DNA from: Antedon mediterranea
Taxonomy: Eukaryota > Echinodermata > Crinoidea > Comatulida > Antedonidae
Assembly: GCF_964355755.1 (NCBI RefSeq)
Contig: NC_092677.1
Coordinates: forward strand, 19,812,101-19,876,100
Direction of reading: 5' to 3'
Length of the DNA stretch: 64,000 nt
This document shows, piece by piece, positions 25,833 to 39,124 of the stretch. The notes under the pieces are model-generated. The model was given only the letters and a program-made list of their open reading frames with translations. It searched no databases and was not told the origin of the DNA. The position numbers were made by a program, and so were the translations under genes. The first letter of the stretch is position 1. Each line of letters opens with the position of its first letter.

Positions 25833-26775
25833 TAGTCCGGCGGCAGAAGGGGACAAATTGCCATCCAACTTTTCCACACCAGAATTTTCCATAGATTACG
25901 AATCTGGTATTCCATCAAGATAGGAAGCGTTTTCGAGATATATGGGGTCAAAGTTCAAAATTGACCAATTACAACAATAAGGTATCTATTCAATCACCGT
26001 ATGAAAAAAAAAAACTTCGCGATTAAGGTTCAAATGTCAATATTGACCAATCAGAACATACCTATATAACCAAATAAAAACTAATATTTAACAAAATGTG
26101 AATGTTTCCTCATCCTGTTAAACAATCATATATATATATAATACATTGTTATAATTGGTCAATTCTAAACTTTGACCCCTTATATCTCGAAAATTTTTCC
26201 TATCCTGATCGAAGTCTGATTTGATTATTTACAGTATTATAATAATTATATTAATGAAATATTATAATAAAATGATAATTTGATTACTTGTAGAACTATC
26301 GATGTCATAGTTTCGACAACTTGCATTTTGGTATTATTATTATTAAAATGTTGACATTTGACATTATGTCAATTGATGAAATTGACCTGATGATTCAACT
26401 GATGAAATGATGTATTCGCTCTTTTACATGATGGTTAAAATAATTGATTAACAGGATGAGAAAACATTCAATTTTTGTTAAAAATCAGTTTTTACATGGT
26501 ACATTCTATGATTGGTCATTGACATTTGAACCTTACCACAAATGATTTTTTTGTTCATAAGGTGATTGAATAATCATAACAATTTAATAAATGACCAAAT
26601 TTTAATAATTTGTTATAATACATAATACATTGTTGTAATTGGTCAATTTGGAATTTGACCCCTTATATCTCGAAAACGCTTCCAGATTCGTAATCTACGG
26701 AAAATTCTGGTCTAGAAAAGTTGGATGGCAATTTGTACCCTTTCGGATGGTGATTCCCCATCCTGCCATCGGACT
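25833..26775. mobile_element. IR-26, long-inverted-repeat DNA element
   Basis: Ends TAGTCCGGCGGCAG and CTGCCATCGGACTA. Inside them, over 100 bases on each side are inverted copies (AAATTGCCATCCAACTTTTC; TTTCGAGATATA). Extra partial copies of the end sit inside at 26130-26215. No transposase is seen. Confidence 0.8.
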
Positions 26776-27505
26776 ATGTTAACTAATTTAGCATGGTGGT
26801 AAATAATTTTCTGTAAAAGTGAATGTACAGTTTGTTATATATTAAACATGTTTTACAATTGCAAAATATATTATATATGTAACCTTTACTATTACACGAC
26901 GTGCAAAACACAAAAGACTCAAACACAGGTACAAAATATAGTGTGAGAAATAGCTTTATTTATGTTGCTCACTTAAGGCTCCGACTGCGAATGGTCTTCT
27001 TGACCATTGGCATTAAGTTTTAATCATTATCAGAACAAAGAAAATACACTTAAAAACAGGAATTAAAGCTAATTGATTGATAGCCGAAACAGATACCAAT
27101 GACCAAAAGATTATATAATTGTTAATCCTATATAAACAAATAATGGACCACAGGCATTTCCAGATTCTATGGGGAGTTAATGTGGTGTCTATTCACATTT
27201 TAAGTCGAAAACAAATCAACAAAATACTTAATAGCATTCCAAAATGCTGTAAATCAATTAAAAGTAAAAGAATCAAAAAAGCTAAAAGTAATGTATGCCA
27301 CATATATTATACAGATATTGACTGCTTAGAGGTTAAATATAAGATTTGACATCCCCGAGGGAATGATATTTTGTCACGGATTACTCATTCTTGTGATATA
27401 TATTCTTTGTATTTTTTTATTTATTTACTTGTTGACCATATACACCTTTGTATCAGTGGCACTCACAATATGCGGTGCGGTCCAGCAAACAAAGCAGAAC
27501 ATTAT

Positions 27506-28110
27506 AGACAAGAAATATTTCTTACAAAAAACGCTGCTCGCTTACTGACTTAACAGTTTTAAAGATATATTGTCCCTCTGAAAAATATTTTTTATTTCAA
27601 ATTTGTTTTTGAATGTGTCATTTTATTGTCACATAATAGTTATTTTACCTGAAAAAAATGTAATTAAAAGCAAAAAATACTTCAATTGTCTGTCAGACAA
27701 TGTGGTTTTTGAGTTATAATTAAACGTTTCTTTTCTCTTTTTATAATGTGAATTTTGTTACAGAAGTGAATAACTTTGATATGAAACAGACTCAATTTAG
27801 TTTATTTTATTGCTAAGGTCAAGTCTGGGGGTCACTTCATCACGCCTTAGATACTTCAAGTGTGAAGTATCATATTACAAACAAAAACTTTCATGGACTG
27901 TTTTGATAATAATTCAATGATTATCTGACAGCGAAATACAGTATTGTCATGGGACTCATAAATACCAGAAATGCAGCTGGTACCTATAAATTATAGTCGA
28001 GTTTCCATTTTAGCAAAAATGTCAAAGTGTAATATATAACTGCTGCTTGATTTAATCTAATAAATGAGTCATCTCGTGTGACGTAGCGGGCTAGAGCAGC
28101 AGCGTGAAAA
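27506..28110 (+). repeat. R27 repeat copy
   Basis: Starts ATTTCTTACAAAAAACGCTG and ends GACGTAGCGGGCTAGAGCAG. Matches 57631-58240 nearly end to end and part of 53790-53895 in reverse. The ends are weakly inverted (AACGCTGCT/AGCAGCGT), so it may be a DNA transposon derivative. Confidence 0.8.
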
Positions 28111-28139
28111 ATAAATAAATGTAGTGTCACACATAATTG

Positions 28140-28480
28140 TATTTTCTCTGTCCCAAACGGCGCCCCGTAGTTGTGAACTTGCTACTGTGGTATTATTATT
28201 TTCTTTGTTTAAAAAACTGTTGCAACGCGGCGCCCGGAGGGAGGCTGATGTGTTGGCCTTATATTAAGCAAGCAACAAATCAAATATATTGTGACCTCAG
28301 CTCTCCTTGTAGATGGGACGACAACTCACTTTTATACACACCACCACCACCACAAAATAATATATTATAATTATATTTAAACAAGGTGCTGCTGAAAGCA
28401 GCTGCTGCAGTGGGTGCTGTTTCTTCGCCGGCGGTGTGTGACTGTGACGTGACAGGTTGAAAATTGTTTCTTTAAACATT
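28140..28480. promoter_or_regulatory. GC-richer, CpG-bearing tract upstream of DSEL-like gene
   Basis: Has clusters such as AACGGCGCCCC, GCGGCGCCCGG and CGCCGGCGG in otherwise AT-rich DNA. It could be a promoter or first exon of the DSEL-like gene 2.7 kb downstream; no transcript evidence. Confidence 0.25.
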
Positions 28481-28559
28481 TACATTTATTAGGATTAGGC
28501 CAAGGCCTAGCTAATAGGCCTATTTAGTTAAAATACCATATCATTTACAACATGACAAC

Positions 28560-28830
28560 ATTTCTAGCCTTAATAAATGTTTTCCTTGCTGTAAATTTAA
28601 AATAGCCTAGGCTAGGCTAGCCTACTACTAACTGCTACTAGCCTACCTAGCTAGGACTTAGCCCTACTGCTAGCTACTAGGGAGATCAGGGCTAGCCTAG
28701 CCTAGGCCTTCTAGACTAGGTCTAGCCTATAATAGCTTAGGCAAAGTACAGCTTGGCTAGATACACTCTAGCTTAGCTAGCTAGGCCCAGTTAGAGGCCC
28801 AGGTAGGCTATGTCTACTAATACTAACTAT
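28560..28830. repeat. CTAG/TAGGCCTA-rich low-complexity tract
   Basis: Dozens of overlapping CTAG, GCCTAG and TAGGC words over 270 bases; a similar tract lies at 61270-61440. Confidence 0.85.
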
Positions 28831-28859
28831 GGTTTACGATGATATCAGGTCGCACTAAA

Positions 28860-30470
28860 AAATTAATTTCGACATTTTGTACGGCGCGCCGCTAGAGCTA
28901 TAATGTTGATGTGATATCCGTCACGTATGAAATCGATTGCGTTTTATTACAGTTGTGCTATTTTATATTGGAGCAATATACATTTCCATCGTTTATTAAC
29001 AATATATTTTAAGTAATATAGGGCATTTCCATATAGTGGACATGTCTTGAAAATTTCATATTTAGACAATCATAAATTATATACCCTGACTGCATTCCAT
29101 ATAAGTTATACTTCTATAAACAAAAAAAATTATTGCAATTTCTTTAATATTTTTTAGAATATGATTATGAAGAATATATTGACATGTTATTATTTAAGTG
29201 AAAATAGTAGATATTTTTGTGCATTTCACATTTATAATTTTTCAAAGAAACAATTTAGTTTTCAAAGTATTTCCATTGATTTTGTATTCTCTAATATGGT
29301 TTGGTCAATTCTTGAAATGACAATGACATGTTTTATCCACAATTATTTTTTTTATTGATAAAAAAGTGTGCATTTATGTCATGTAACGCGAATAACTGAA
29401 ACACAAAGTTTTTCTTTCTTTGAATTTGTTTTTTGAGCTAATATAAAAAGACTTCAGATTTTATTGTTCCACCAATAATACAAATTTTCATAAAAGAGCG
29501 GACAAAGTTGGTAACGCGAGTTACCCTGTTATACATTGCTTACATGCTCCTAATTGTTAATATTTGTGTAAACTGTAACAGTCATCTTTTATTACAGGGA
29601 GTCCCTTATTAAATATTAGTAGAGGGCAGCACCCATTAACGCACTTATAATTTATGCGTCCCAATAATGCAATGTTATTTGGTATGGAAATAATGACACA
29701 ATTAACACTCATTCAACTACCCATTAAATGTAACGCGAGTCACCATGGAATAGCCTATCTAGGCTTAGGAGCTTGATTTGATTACTTTTTTTCTGTCGGG
29801 ATATTTTTTACGCCGTGGTTAGGATTCCGGCACCGGAACTCAACTGCCCAGCGTTAGGGAATCCGACACGGTATTGCGCATGCCCAGAGCGCGGTAATCG
29901 GCGACTCTATACTTATCAACAGCAATGGATCATTTCATAGCTGCGCCACAACGAACTAGCCTAATGCCTACTATTACTAATACGGGATCCACTAATATAG
30001 TAAATACTAGGCTAGGGCTGCCAGTTAGACGTGACCAGTGGGCCTATTTATTTTGTAATTAAAAAGTGGTTGCTTCATTCATATATAAACTTCATATAAT
30101 TATGAATTATATAATTACATGACTAGTTTTATGATTTTTCAAGTACCAAATAAAAGATTTCATATAACGCATTATTTGGTCAATCAATTGTTAATAATAA
30201 TTAAATTGTTTTTAAAAATTTATTTTACAGGTCTTTCAAAATGACCATTTGTAAACCGTACTAAAATGATTAACAATAATGTTATTAACTTGTATTATAA
30301 TTATAAACAACCACATTTTTAAAGTAATGGGACCTGTAATAAAATAAATGAAATGAATAATACATACTCATCGTCTAAAAATATCTATACAATAAAATAA
30401 ATAATCTAGTCCTGCCTACAGTAATAATCCATCACTATAGTCTCACACAACTATAAAAACGGTCACGAAA
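28860..30470. other. Intergenic, mostly unassigned
   Basis: No coding likeness. A GC-richer stretch at 29805-29935 includes GCGCATGCCC, an NRF1-like word, and could be regulatory. Confidence 0.4.
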
Positions 30471-30635
30471 ATGTATTAGTACGCCAAATACAAAAGGAGT
30501 ATGGTTGAAGTGGCCGCCAACCAAAGTGGCCGGCAGTTAAATATCGTCATTTGTATGGACCGCCGTGTGTGCTTTAATCTTTGATTGTCGTTGTCTATGG
30601 CGAGTTGATTGAGTTACAGCTAAAGCTAAAGGAGT

Positions 30636-30870
30636 ATGGTTAAACCAATAATAATTTACGTACGGTATTGCCAAAACTTCGAACTTCAAAATCTCGTTTA
30701 CATTATCGAATCTTTATACACTATTGCAATAATAATTTACGTACGGTATTGTCGAATCTTTATATCTCATTTACATACGATCGAATCTGTATACAGTAAT
30801 TATTGCATTAATAATTTACTTACGGTACTGCGGAATATTTATCTCATTTACATACTGTACTATCAAATCT
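30636..30870. repeat. Diverged tandem repeat, about 85-base unit
   Basis: AATAATTTACGTACGGTATTG occurs near 30650 and 30730 and, diverged, near 30810, each followed by CGAATCTTTATA and TCATTTACAT words. Confidence 0.75.
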
Positions 30871-30948
30871 TGGTTTTTAATTCAATCCACTCTCCTTGTA
30901 ATGAAAATATCCTTATTTAACATAACATTCATGTATATAATTTTTTAT

Positions 30949-31112
30949 TGTTATTGTAGAAAGAAAATAACCTGAAACCAAATGACCACTGTGTATAGCA
31001 TGAACTGATCAACTCAAATGGTTCTAATAGAAATCCTTGCATATTCTATAGAAGAGAAGAGGTACATAACAAACTAAAAATATACATATTATTTATTGCT
31101 GAAATTTACACA
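30949..31112 (+). promoter_or_regulatory. Likely 5'UTR exon part of DSEL-like gene
   Basis: TTTTATTGTTATTGTAG ending at 30960 is a good acceptor, so 30961-31112 is probably the untranslated start of the coding exon. Confidence 0.4.
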
Positions 31113-34100
31113 ATGGATGTTCCATACATTTTTATATTTTTAATTTCTCTGCTTAAGGTAATTAATCTAAAAGCATCATCAACGCATAATGATCGTTTTG
31201 ATACTCACCCAATGTTATACTTTAGTCCACAAGATGTTTCACAGTTACAACAGAAAGCATCTACAACTCATTCACATATTGCTACCATTCTAAAAGATGC
31301 TGTTCGAACCATGCTTGAATCCAAACAAAAATATATGCCACCTTCTGACTATGATACATTTGGAAGCAAATGGAATGAAATTTATGGAAATAATTTGCCA
31401 CCTCTTGCTATGTACTGCATACTGTACCCAGCTGATAAAGAAGCATTTAATTTTGCATTACAATACATGGATGTAATGACATTATTACCTAAATGGCAAG
31501 TAATATCAACACCAACTGATGAAGTACCAGTTGCCCATTCATTAACTGGATATGTTACAACATTTGACTTTCTTTATCCAAGACTAGATTATAAACGAAG
31601 GAAGGCATATATGGATCGAATTAAGAAGGAAACTGCTGAATTTTACAGGATTTCTAAATTTCGTTCTTGGGGAGTCTTTTATTTGCAGAACCATGTTGCT
31701 ACAAATTACCTGGCACTTTTACATGGTAGTCTTGTTGTGGCTTTACATGATGAAATTGGAGCCACGTGGACAGAACATGCAAGAATTATGATTGAGAAAA
31801 CAATGTCGTTACTAAATCATATAGTAGATGGGTCATTAGATGAAGGAGTTGCATATGGGGGTTACACTTCACGGTCTATAACACAATATATCTACCTTTC
31901 AAAGAGACACTTTCAGATTGATCATTCAGAAGATCCTTGGATTCAATCTCATTTTAATTTTTACTACAACACAATTTTACCTGATTTTCAGAGAACAATT
32001 GGCATTGCAGATAGCAATAGTAACTGGTTCTATGGGCCTGAAAGTCAACTAGTTTTTCTTGATACATTTGTTATGAGAAATGGTCATGGTAACTGGCTAG
32101 CAAAAGAAATTCGTAAACATAGATCAAAAGATCCAAAATCAAAGCTTATGCCATCCAATTCCCAATGTTGGTGTACTCTTCACACAGAATATATATGGTA
32201 TGATGCAACAATTAAATCTCAACCTCCAGAAAATAATGGCAAGCCACATCTTCATGTATTCAGCGATTGGGGTGTGGCTACATACAGTTCTCTTTCTGCT
32301 AGTAAACATACAAATACATTTGTTGGTTTTAAATCTGGAAAACTTCACGGTCGAGCAATATTTGATGTGGTTGAACGTGGAATGTATAAATCGTGGGTAA
32401 GAGGTTGGCGAAGCTTTAACCCAGGACATGAGCATCCAGACCAAAACATGTTTGTATTTGAGCCAAAAGGAAAGCCATTTATAACCGATGCTCTTTATGG
32501 TCCAAAGTATTCATACTTGAATAATGTACTATCGTTTAGTCCATCATCGACAAGTGAATGCTTCCAGCCCTGGGAAGGACAACTTGGTGAGTGCTCAAAA
32601 TGGTTGCAATGGAAAAAGGATTCCATGGCAAGTTATGGCGGTGAAATTATTTCTTCAAATTTTGATAATGGCATGGTCCTTTTGAGTGGTGAAGCAGTAA
32701 ACTCATATAGTCGTGTAATGAAATTGATTAGTGTATATAGGGTTTTACTTCTTATGGATGAGGAGGTATTACTAGTTCTTGACCATATAGAAGCAAAAGA
32801 AGACAGTCCATTGAAAGAAGTTGCTGCTTTCTTTCATAATATTAATTTTGAATTTCAAAGAAGCACCAATTCAAAACTAAATGGGGCAATTGTTAAAGTT
32901 GACGATTCTGAAATGCAAATGTTCTGGATTGATTCAGAAGACTTGAGTGTACCAGCCATAATTGAACACCAGTCTCATCCTTCAGAATTTCAAAAACGAC
33001 AGACTAATTTTGTAAATGTTACCTACCCATTAAGGCGAAAAACGACACGCATTGCATATGCTCTTTTAGGGCCATCTGTTAAGTTGCGCAGATTAAGATT
33101 TCTTGAAGAAAATTCAGAAGGAGTACATTTAGGTTTAACAACAAACAAAAAAGATTACACTGCTTCTATAGTAACTAAGTATGATGACCCTGCTGTTCGC
33201 TATAAATTTTTAAGATACCCAGGATATGCTTCGGTTAAGGTGAGAAATGGAAAAACTGTTCATTTTGGTGTGAATGCTACACAATATCAGTTACCATTAT
33301 TACAAATGGATGATAATACTTTTATAATTAGCATACTAAATCTCTCTCTAGTTTTCACCTGCATAGCATGTGTATTTATGTACTTGGTAAAAGGACGTCT
33401 TCGTCTTAAGTATAATCGAAGATTCAAACTACTGTTAGGAGTTGTTGGATGTCTGTGGCTGCTGGCAATTTTTCAATTCACAAAAATATGTGGAGATTCA
33501 GCCTGTTTTGTTGGCCATTCAAAAAAGAATATTTCTCCAGAAACGGAAAAGAAAGTTGATATGCCGGTAATTATGATAACATCTTTACCTGGTACGGGAT
33601 CAGAGCTGATTGGCTGGTTATTTTATAACAACCATGATTTTATGTTTTTGGATGCACCATCTAAAGTTTTGCGCATTCCAAACCCAACTGATGGAACTGT
33701 TATAGATCCTTTACTTGATGCTTGTCAGTGGACAAAACGTGATATTAAAATAACACAGTTTATGAAGGGATGGGTACGCTCAATAGCACGTAATCCAAAA
33801 AATCACATAATGAAAGATACAACCGAAGGTAAGGGACGCCGTGCTGTTCGGCATTTGTTGGAAAATAATTTGAATTCTCAAAATTTAACTGTAAACAGAT
33901 TGTTAAAAAGGAAACTTTTATCAGACTCTACTGAAGAAGACATCAATTTCAAAGAGTACACAGCTGAAAACTTAATGAACCATATTGAAAAATTTCCAAA
34001 TGCTAGATCGGTACTTCACATGAAAAGTGGAAGTTGGTCTCTCAAGTTACCTTGGCTTTACACCATTTTAAAAGGACAAGTGAAAATTGTATATGTTATA

Positions 34101-35480
34101 CGGGACCCACGGTCATGGATATCTAACCTTCTAAATTCTGGTGTGTCGTCATTGTACAATCAGTGGAACTTTCCTGAACAGTTAGAACAACTCTTTAAGC
34201 TTGCTGATGAAACATGCCAGCCAGCAAAGCAGTATGCATGGGAATATGAAAAGGTTCGTACAGCATGGAATGATCAAAAGACCACACCTCATGAACTATT
34301 AGCCTGGGTTTGGTTAGCTCATACACAAGCTACTCTAAGACTAAGTGCATCAATTCCTACTGAAAACTTTCTTGTTGTTAGATGGGAAGATCTTGTGCTT
34401 GATAGTGAGGACTCTGCTAACAATATTTATAAGTTTATAGGTAAGTAGAGTATATTTTTTAGATTTAATGTGTGGTCAATGTACAAGATTTAGATAGATA
34501 TAGCAATATAGTACAATTTAAAGACACATTCCCTACAATTTGTGATGTTTTATAAAAATAATGCATATATATTACTTTAAAAACATAAAACCAAGTCATT
34601 CCATGTCTTAAATGTTTTGTTTATGGTTAATTATGATAAAAAGAGAAAAGTAGCTCGCAGTGAATGTCCTCTCGTGGATGGTTCTGTAGGCCTAGCTGGT
34701 AAACATCGGTAATTTCTGTTTTGTCAGACTTCGTTGATACAAATTGGGGGAAACCCAGGATTTTCGCTGAAAAGTTAGGAGTCTTCCATTTGTTTTGTCC
34801 TCACATGATTGATCGAAAAGTGGGTGAATTACAGAAGAAAAACAAAAATATCATTCCGCGCGCAATGCATGTTGAGATTTATAGCAGGCCACTTAAATTA
34901 TTAGAATCAACAACTAATTTTTCACATTTTAAACAATTTAAAGATGAAAAAGTAATCTCAATACCTAGGACCATAATATTTATTTTTACATTAAATGTAG
35001 TTTGTGACCTTAAATTAGATCTACAAATGTAGGGAATGAGTCTTTAACTTAGTCAGCATATTTACATGAAGTTATGCCTGTGACTTTTGTTATGTTGTAT
35101 TAGATATGTAAGAATCCTATAAAAAAAACATAGGGAATGGGACTTTAATTTCTCAAGGTAGAAGACCCAAGACCGCGTATAGGCTGGGAAAAACATGTCA
35201 ATGTATACAGCCAGATATAAATATTTAAATACAGTATCCCTTTGCATTCCAATGTCTTATTTTGCTGTAACTTTCAGGTTTTCCAATGCCACCAAAAGTG
35301 CTTCATCAGTTACAGCAAGCAACCAGAAGTAACATTCTACGGAATAAATATGAAGGTGTTATTCGTAAAGAAAGTGTAGTGTCATGGCAGAGGGAACTTA
35401 GTCCAGAGGAAATTCATAGAATAGAAGAAATATGTTATGATACTATGGATAAATTTAAATATAAACCATTTAACTCATAA
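31113..35480 (+). CDS. DSEL: Dermatan-sulfate epimerase-like protein with C-terminal sulfotransferase domain (DSE/DSEL family)
   Basis: Converts D-glucuronate to L-iduronate in chondroitin chains, making dermatan sulfate, in the Golgi/ER lumen (family knowledge). Two coding exons, 31113-34440 and 35278-35480, join at g|gt to give about 1176 residues; human DSEL is about 1212 and DSE about 958. Residues 1-21 look like a signal peptide. The epimerase domain holds NHVATNY (His194), DEGVAYGGYTSRS (Tyr248/Tyr251), PGHEHPDQN (His439/His441) and DALYGP (Tyr462), which line up with the catalytic His/Tyr set of DSE. Two membrane segments follow at about 737-759 and 773-789. A sulfotransferase-like domain has a 5'-PAPS loop-like TSLPGTGSE near 823-831 and VYVIRDPRSW near 993-1002, and ends in a short exon-2 tail. 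No stop or frameshift is seen. ATG 31113 is chosen because it starts the signal peptide. A plausible splice acceptor at 30959-30960 suggests an untranslated first exon upstream. DSE or DSEL orthology cannot be settled without a tree; the C-terminal domain and length favour DSEL. Confidence 0.95.
34441..35277 (+). other. Phase-1 intron of the DSEL-like gene, mostly MITE-A
   Basis: The donor GTAAGT at 34441 and the acceptor CTTTCAG ending 35277 are strong. Of 837 bases, about 630 (34518-35148) are a TTAA-bounded MITE-A copy with an extra terminal segment. The human DSEL coding region has no intron, but DSE does, so the intron may be old. Confidence 0.85.
34518..35148 (+). mobile_element. MITE-A inside the DSEL intron, with a second end
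   Basis: TTAAAGACACATTCCCTACA at the left, TGTAGGGAATGAGTCTTTAA ending 35047, then about 75 bases shared with 10969-11042, then another end, ATAGGGAATGGGACTTTAA, at 35148. Confidence 0.85.
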
Positions 35481-37039
35481 TTCAAAAGTTTGGTGACCTG
35501 GTTCAGTATTTAAAACTTGTTAAACTATGCATATTGTACATGTGGGGAAAATATGGTGAATTAATTTTTATAATTTAGCTAGAGAATAATGCATGTAGGG
35601 AAGCATTAAAAAAGTAATTTACCTTAAAGTTGTAATTTTATACGAGTGTTATCCAACTTCGATACTTTTCCAAAACATTTTACTTTGTCAATTGATAAAA
35701 ATGTTCTGGAACTGGAATTCTTTGTATGTTTGAAAGTTTTTCAATATTAAGACTTGACAACAATTTCTATCTAGTAAAATTAAACCCTAATGTTTATTGG
35801 TAAAGTAATTTTAGTATATGGTTGAAATAATCTAACATTAAATTGTTACAAATGGAGCCTTTTTATAATACAGTATAAATTGTTGATGTATTATAACATA
35901 AAAAAAGTTTAAACAATTTTATATGATTATTATTATATGACATACTTTGCCAAGAAAAAAGATTTTTGTTGTTGGTCTAAAACTCTTTTTGGATCACTTG
36001 TAGATACCTTTATTAAGCTATTTCTTTTTTCTCCGTGGTGAGTTTTACAATAGTAATCAGAAATATGTGCTAGGCTCAAAGATAATTCATATTCTTTTAG
36101 AAACAAAGATATGCATGGAGTATTTAATACTGTACTGTATCAATCATGTAACATTTATTATTACTAGGTTGGTACAGTGCTAGTGTGCTACATATTTAAT
36201 AACAAGAACATTTTTGCAAAGTCTGAAATCTAGTTGACACATTTTTTGTGGGCACAAAGTATATATTTTCTATACTCTTTTAGAATACATTGAGTGTTGG
36301 AAAAAAAATTGAGAGAAAAGATGTTTTGTATTTTATATTAAAATAATGTATCAAAAATTTGTTTAATACTACTAACTAGCTGTCTTATTTTAGTCTGTTT
36401 AATTCGTAGAGATTAAATTGTTAATGTAATTGGAGTTTAATCCCACCCTCTAATTTCACCATGTTTAGTATAGTATCTCATTATAGTACATAAAAATTAT
36501 CTCACTTAAATTATTTAGGACACATTAGCACTGCCGATGTGGCCATTAGACTTGTAGTCCTGAAATATCCTGGTTTGTATTGGGTGATAATTTTTTCATC
36601 AAAAGACCACTTCCATCTTTCCACAGCAATCATAGACAGTAAAACACTAATCAAAGTAAGAAGTAATTCAGCCCACAATTGAAAACACTAGTTCGTATTC
36701 GGTTTAAAGAAATAGACTCTAGGTGGGAACAACAACAAATATTACTGGAATCTTTATTCATCAATCTCGGTTCTAAAATCTTATATAAATCTAAAAATAT
36801 TTAGCCTAAAATGGTTTACCAACTGTAGTCACAGAATGTTAAAAAAAAATCCTACATTTTTGTTTGCATACATCTAATTGAATTGATAAATTTGCCAAAT
36901 TATTTTATTTTTCCAAGATAAATACTGTACTTTATAGTTTAGTTTTGACAAGCATGCGTGATAGCAATCTGCTCTATACCTTATTTCCAGTCATTTATTT
37001 TTGTTAATGATTTAACAAACTGGATTTTTAGAGATTCCC
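35481..37039. other. 3' flank of DSEL-like gene
   Basis: AT-rich; probably holds the 3'UTR (ATTAAA near 36345 is a possible poly(A) signal). 36690-36770 has an open stretch (RFKEIDSRWEQQQILLESLF) that may be a LINE crumb. Nothing else seen. Confidence 0.4.
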
Positions 37040-38187
37040 TTAAAATGGACCTGAAATGGAATTTCGATTTTCAAGAAATTCACACATGTTATTTAAATGT
37101 ATCAAATTAACACAAACCCATACAAATAAAAACAAAATGTATAGTATTTTGAGTAAAAACGAAATTTTAAGATACCATGGTAAATTAGCGAAAATTACTC
37201 ACGCCATTGCAATATTCTATTTCAACGGCCGTCGGAAGCCTCTATATTCACGACGTCACATATACACACGATGATATCGAGAGCGTGTATGCCGCCCGAT
37301 AGTCAGTGAATGATCGACGGCCTGGAAAAAGATACGCGAAGCGTTGACACTAATACTAATTTATTCAATATCTAATGTTGTTGAAATATAGGTCCCTAAA
37401 ATGTACTTCGTTTGTTCTAAAACCCGAATTTAGAAGACCTACCTCCCAAACCTTTACTAGGCCTAGCCCCCCCCCCCCCCAATCCAGTGCGCGGAGTCGA
37501 TCCACCACCCACATCATGCGGCGAGGCTCCGTTTCATGTGCATCCGGCCAAGGACCAAAGCGATATCAACAACTTGCTGCGCTCATTGTCAAGCCAAAGT
37601 AAAATATGAATAAAATTCGTTTTCGAACTGCCTGATTCGTGACAAATAAATTATCATCTCATATTACTAATTTAATTCTGCTAAACTAAAAACTAAAGAA
37701 ACTAACACATTTTAGCAGTATAAATTACGAACGATACAAAATACACGAACGGAAAATATGGATACGCATCATTGCGCACGGAGCTGTATCCCGGACAACG
37801 TTGCCAGGCCAACTTCGGTATTGCCAGAAAAAAACCGTTGATTTTAAGATTTTAAATTGTCATTTACTCGATGAATAACCGTTTATACGGTAATAATTTT
37901 ATCTAAAAAAATTCTAAATACGTTTCTGCAAATGCACAAGCATTTTTTAGAAAATGCTCCATAGATTTCAAGAGTTATAGCCAAAAAACAGCAAATTGTC
38001 CATTGGAGGGATAGGAATATATTCGCAAAGTGACGTCACCCGCGAATTTTTTTGATTTTCAATGGGGCTTTCCCCAAAAGGGCCAATTTATATTTTGTAA
38101 CAATATACATTCTAGCAACACCTAATAGCCCCAAAAACATCATTCTAAAATGAAAAAAATCGAAAATCCATTTCAGGTCCATTTTAA
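37040..38187. mobile_element. TTAA-flanked element (piggyBac-type ends)
   Basis: TTAAAATGGACCTGAAATGG at 37040 is inverted at 38187 (CCATTTCAGGTCCATTTTAA). TTAA borders both ends. The 1.15-kb interior has a GC-rich part with a poly-C run at 37470-37480 and no transposase. Confidence 0.8.
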
Positions 38188-38189
38188 AC

Positions 38190-39124
38190 AAGTTCTTTGT
38201 CATTCTGTTATTAAACCTATTATTATTTTCAGCAATGCCTTTTCTGATTGTAGTATTCATCCTTGAATGCTTTTAAAAGATCATTGTTGAAATTATAAAT
38301 ACCTTACCTGTTTGACAAAATCAATAGTGTTCATTATGGAAAAAATATTCAGAATGTCTTCCAACTTGACTATGAAATTTTAACAGCACTTTATTAATAT
38401 GCATTATTACATTTTACATAATAATGGAATGTTATTTTTCTTTCAACGATCCCACACAATTTATACAAATTTATTGGGCAACCATGGCATGGCAACCATG
38501 ACATTAAATATGCAATTCATGTTTTAAATTTCTAATTTCTGCATTTATAATATATCTTAAATAATAAAAAAAAAAAGTATCACAAGTATTACAAAAACAC
38601 AACATAAACTACACAAATAATATTAACAATAATATTTAGTATGTAAACCAAGTTTTCATATTATGATGGCAATTTGGTTAAATCTCAGAAAAACAGACCA
38701 GCAAGAGGCCTGTTTTGAGTTGTGCATGACGTGTAAAATTGCCCTGCTATTTAACTGACCAATCACACTACATACATAATAATTAAATAGCATACTTTCT
38801 CCTGAGATTTTTCAAGATTTGTGAATGCGTGTATGAAAACATGCAATATATTTAGAGATAAAAGTATGTAACAATTTATGCAGATGTGAAAAGGGTATAC
38901 TTGTTATGGCACTATCCATGTCATGTAAAATTATAAAAATATTAGCAGCCATTTTGTTTTTATGCCGATTAGGAGGTCAAGACATAAACAAAATATTTGG
39001 TATTCACAATTTTTTTATTTAGCATACCCAAATTGAATGTTATAAATACCACTTTTACCTAAAAAATGAATCTAGGATGTCTATTTTCCAGAAATGGACC
39101 TAGACTATAACAAACTAAATGTGA
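38190..39124. other. Convergent intergenic gap / TMX3 3'UTR
   Basis: AT-rich with no coding likeness; contains the likely TMX3 3'UTR near 39000-39124. Confidence 0.5.
39013..39018 (-). terminator. Possible TMX3 polyadenylation signal
   Basis: On the minus strand this region reads AATAAA about 110 bases past the TMX3 stop. Position and motif fit, but AT-rich DNA gives many chance matches. Confidence 0.35.

Noticed and set aside
32139-32444. Antisense protein within the DSEL-like gene
   Set aside because: Shadow of a strongly conserved coding frame on the plus strand.
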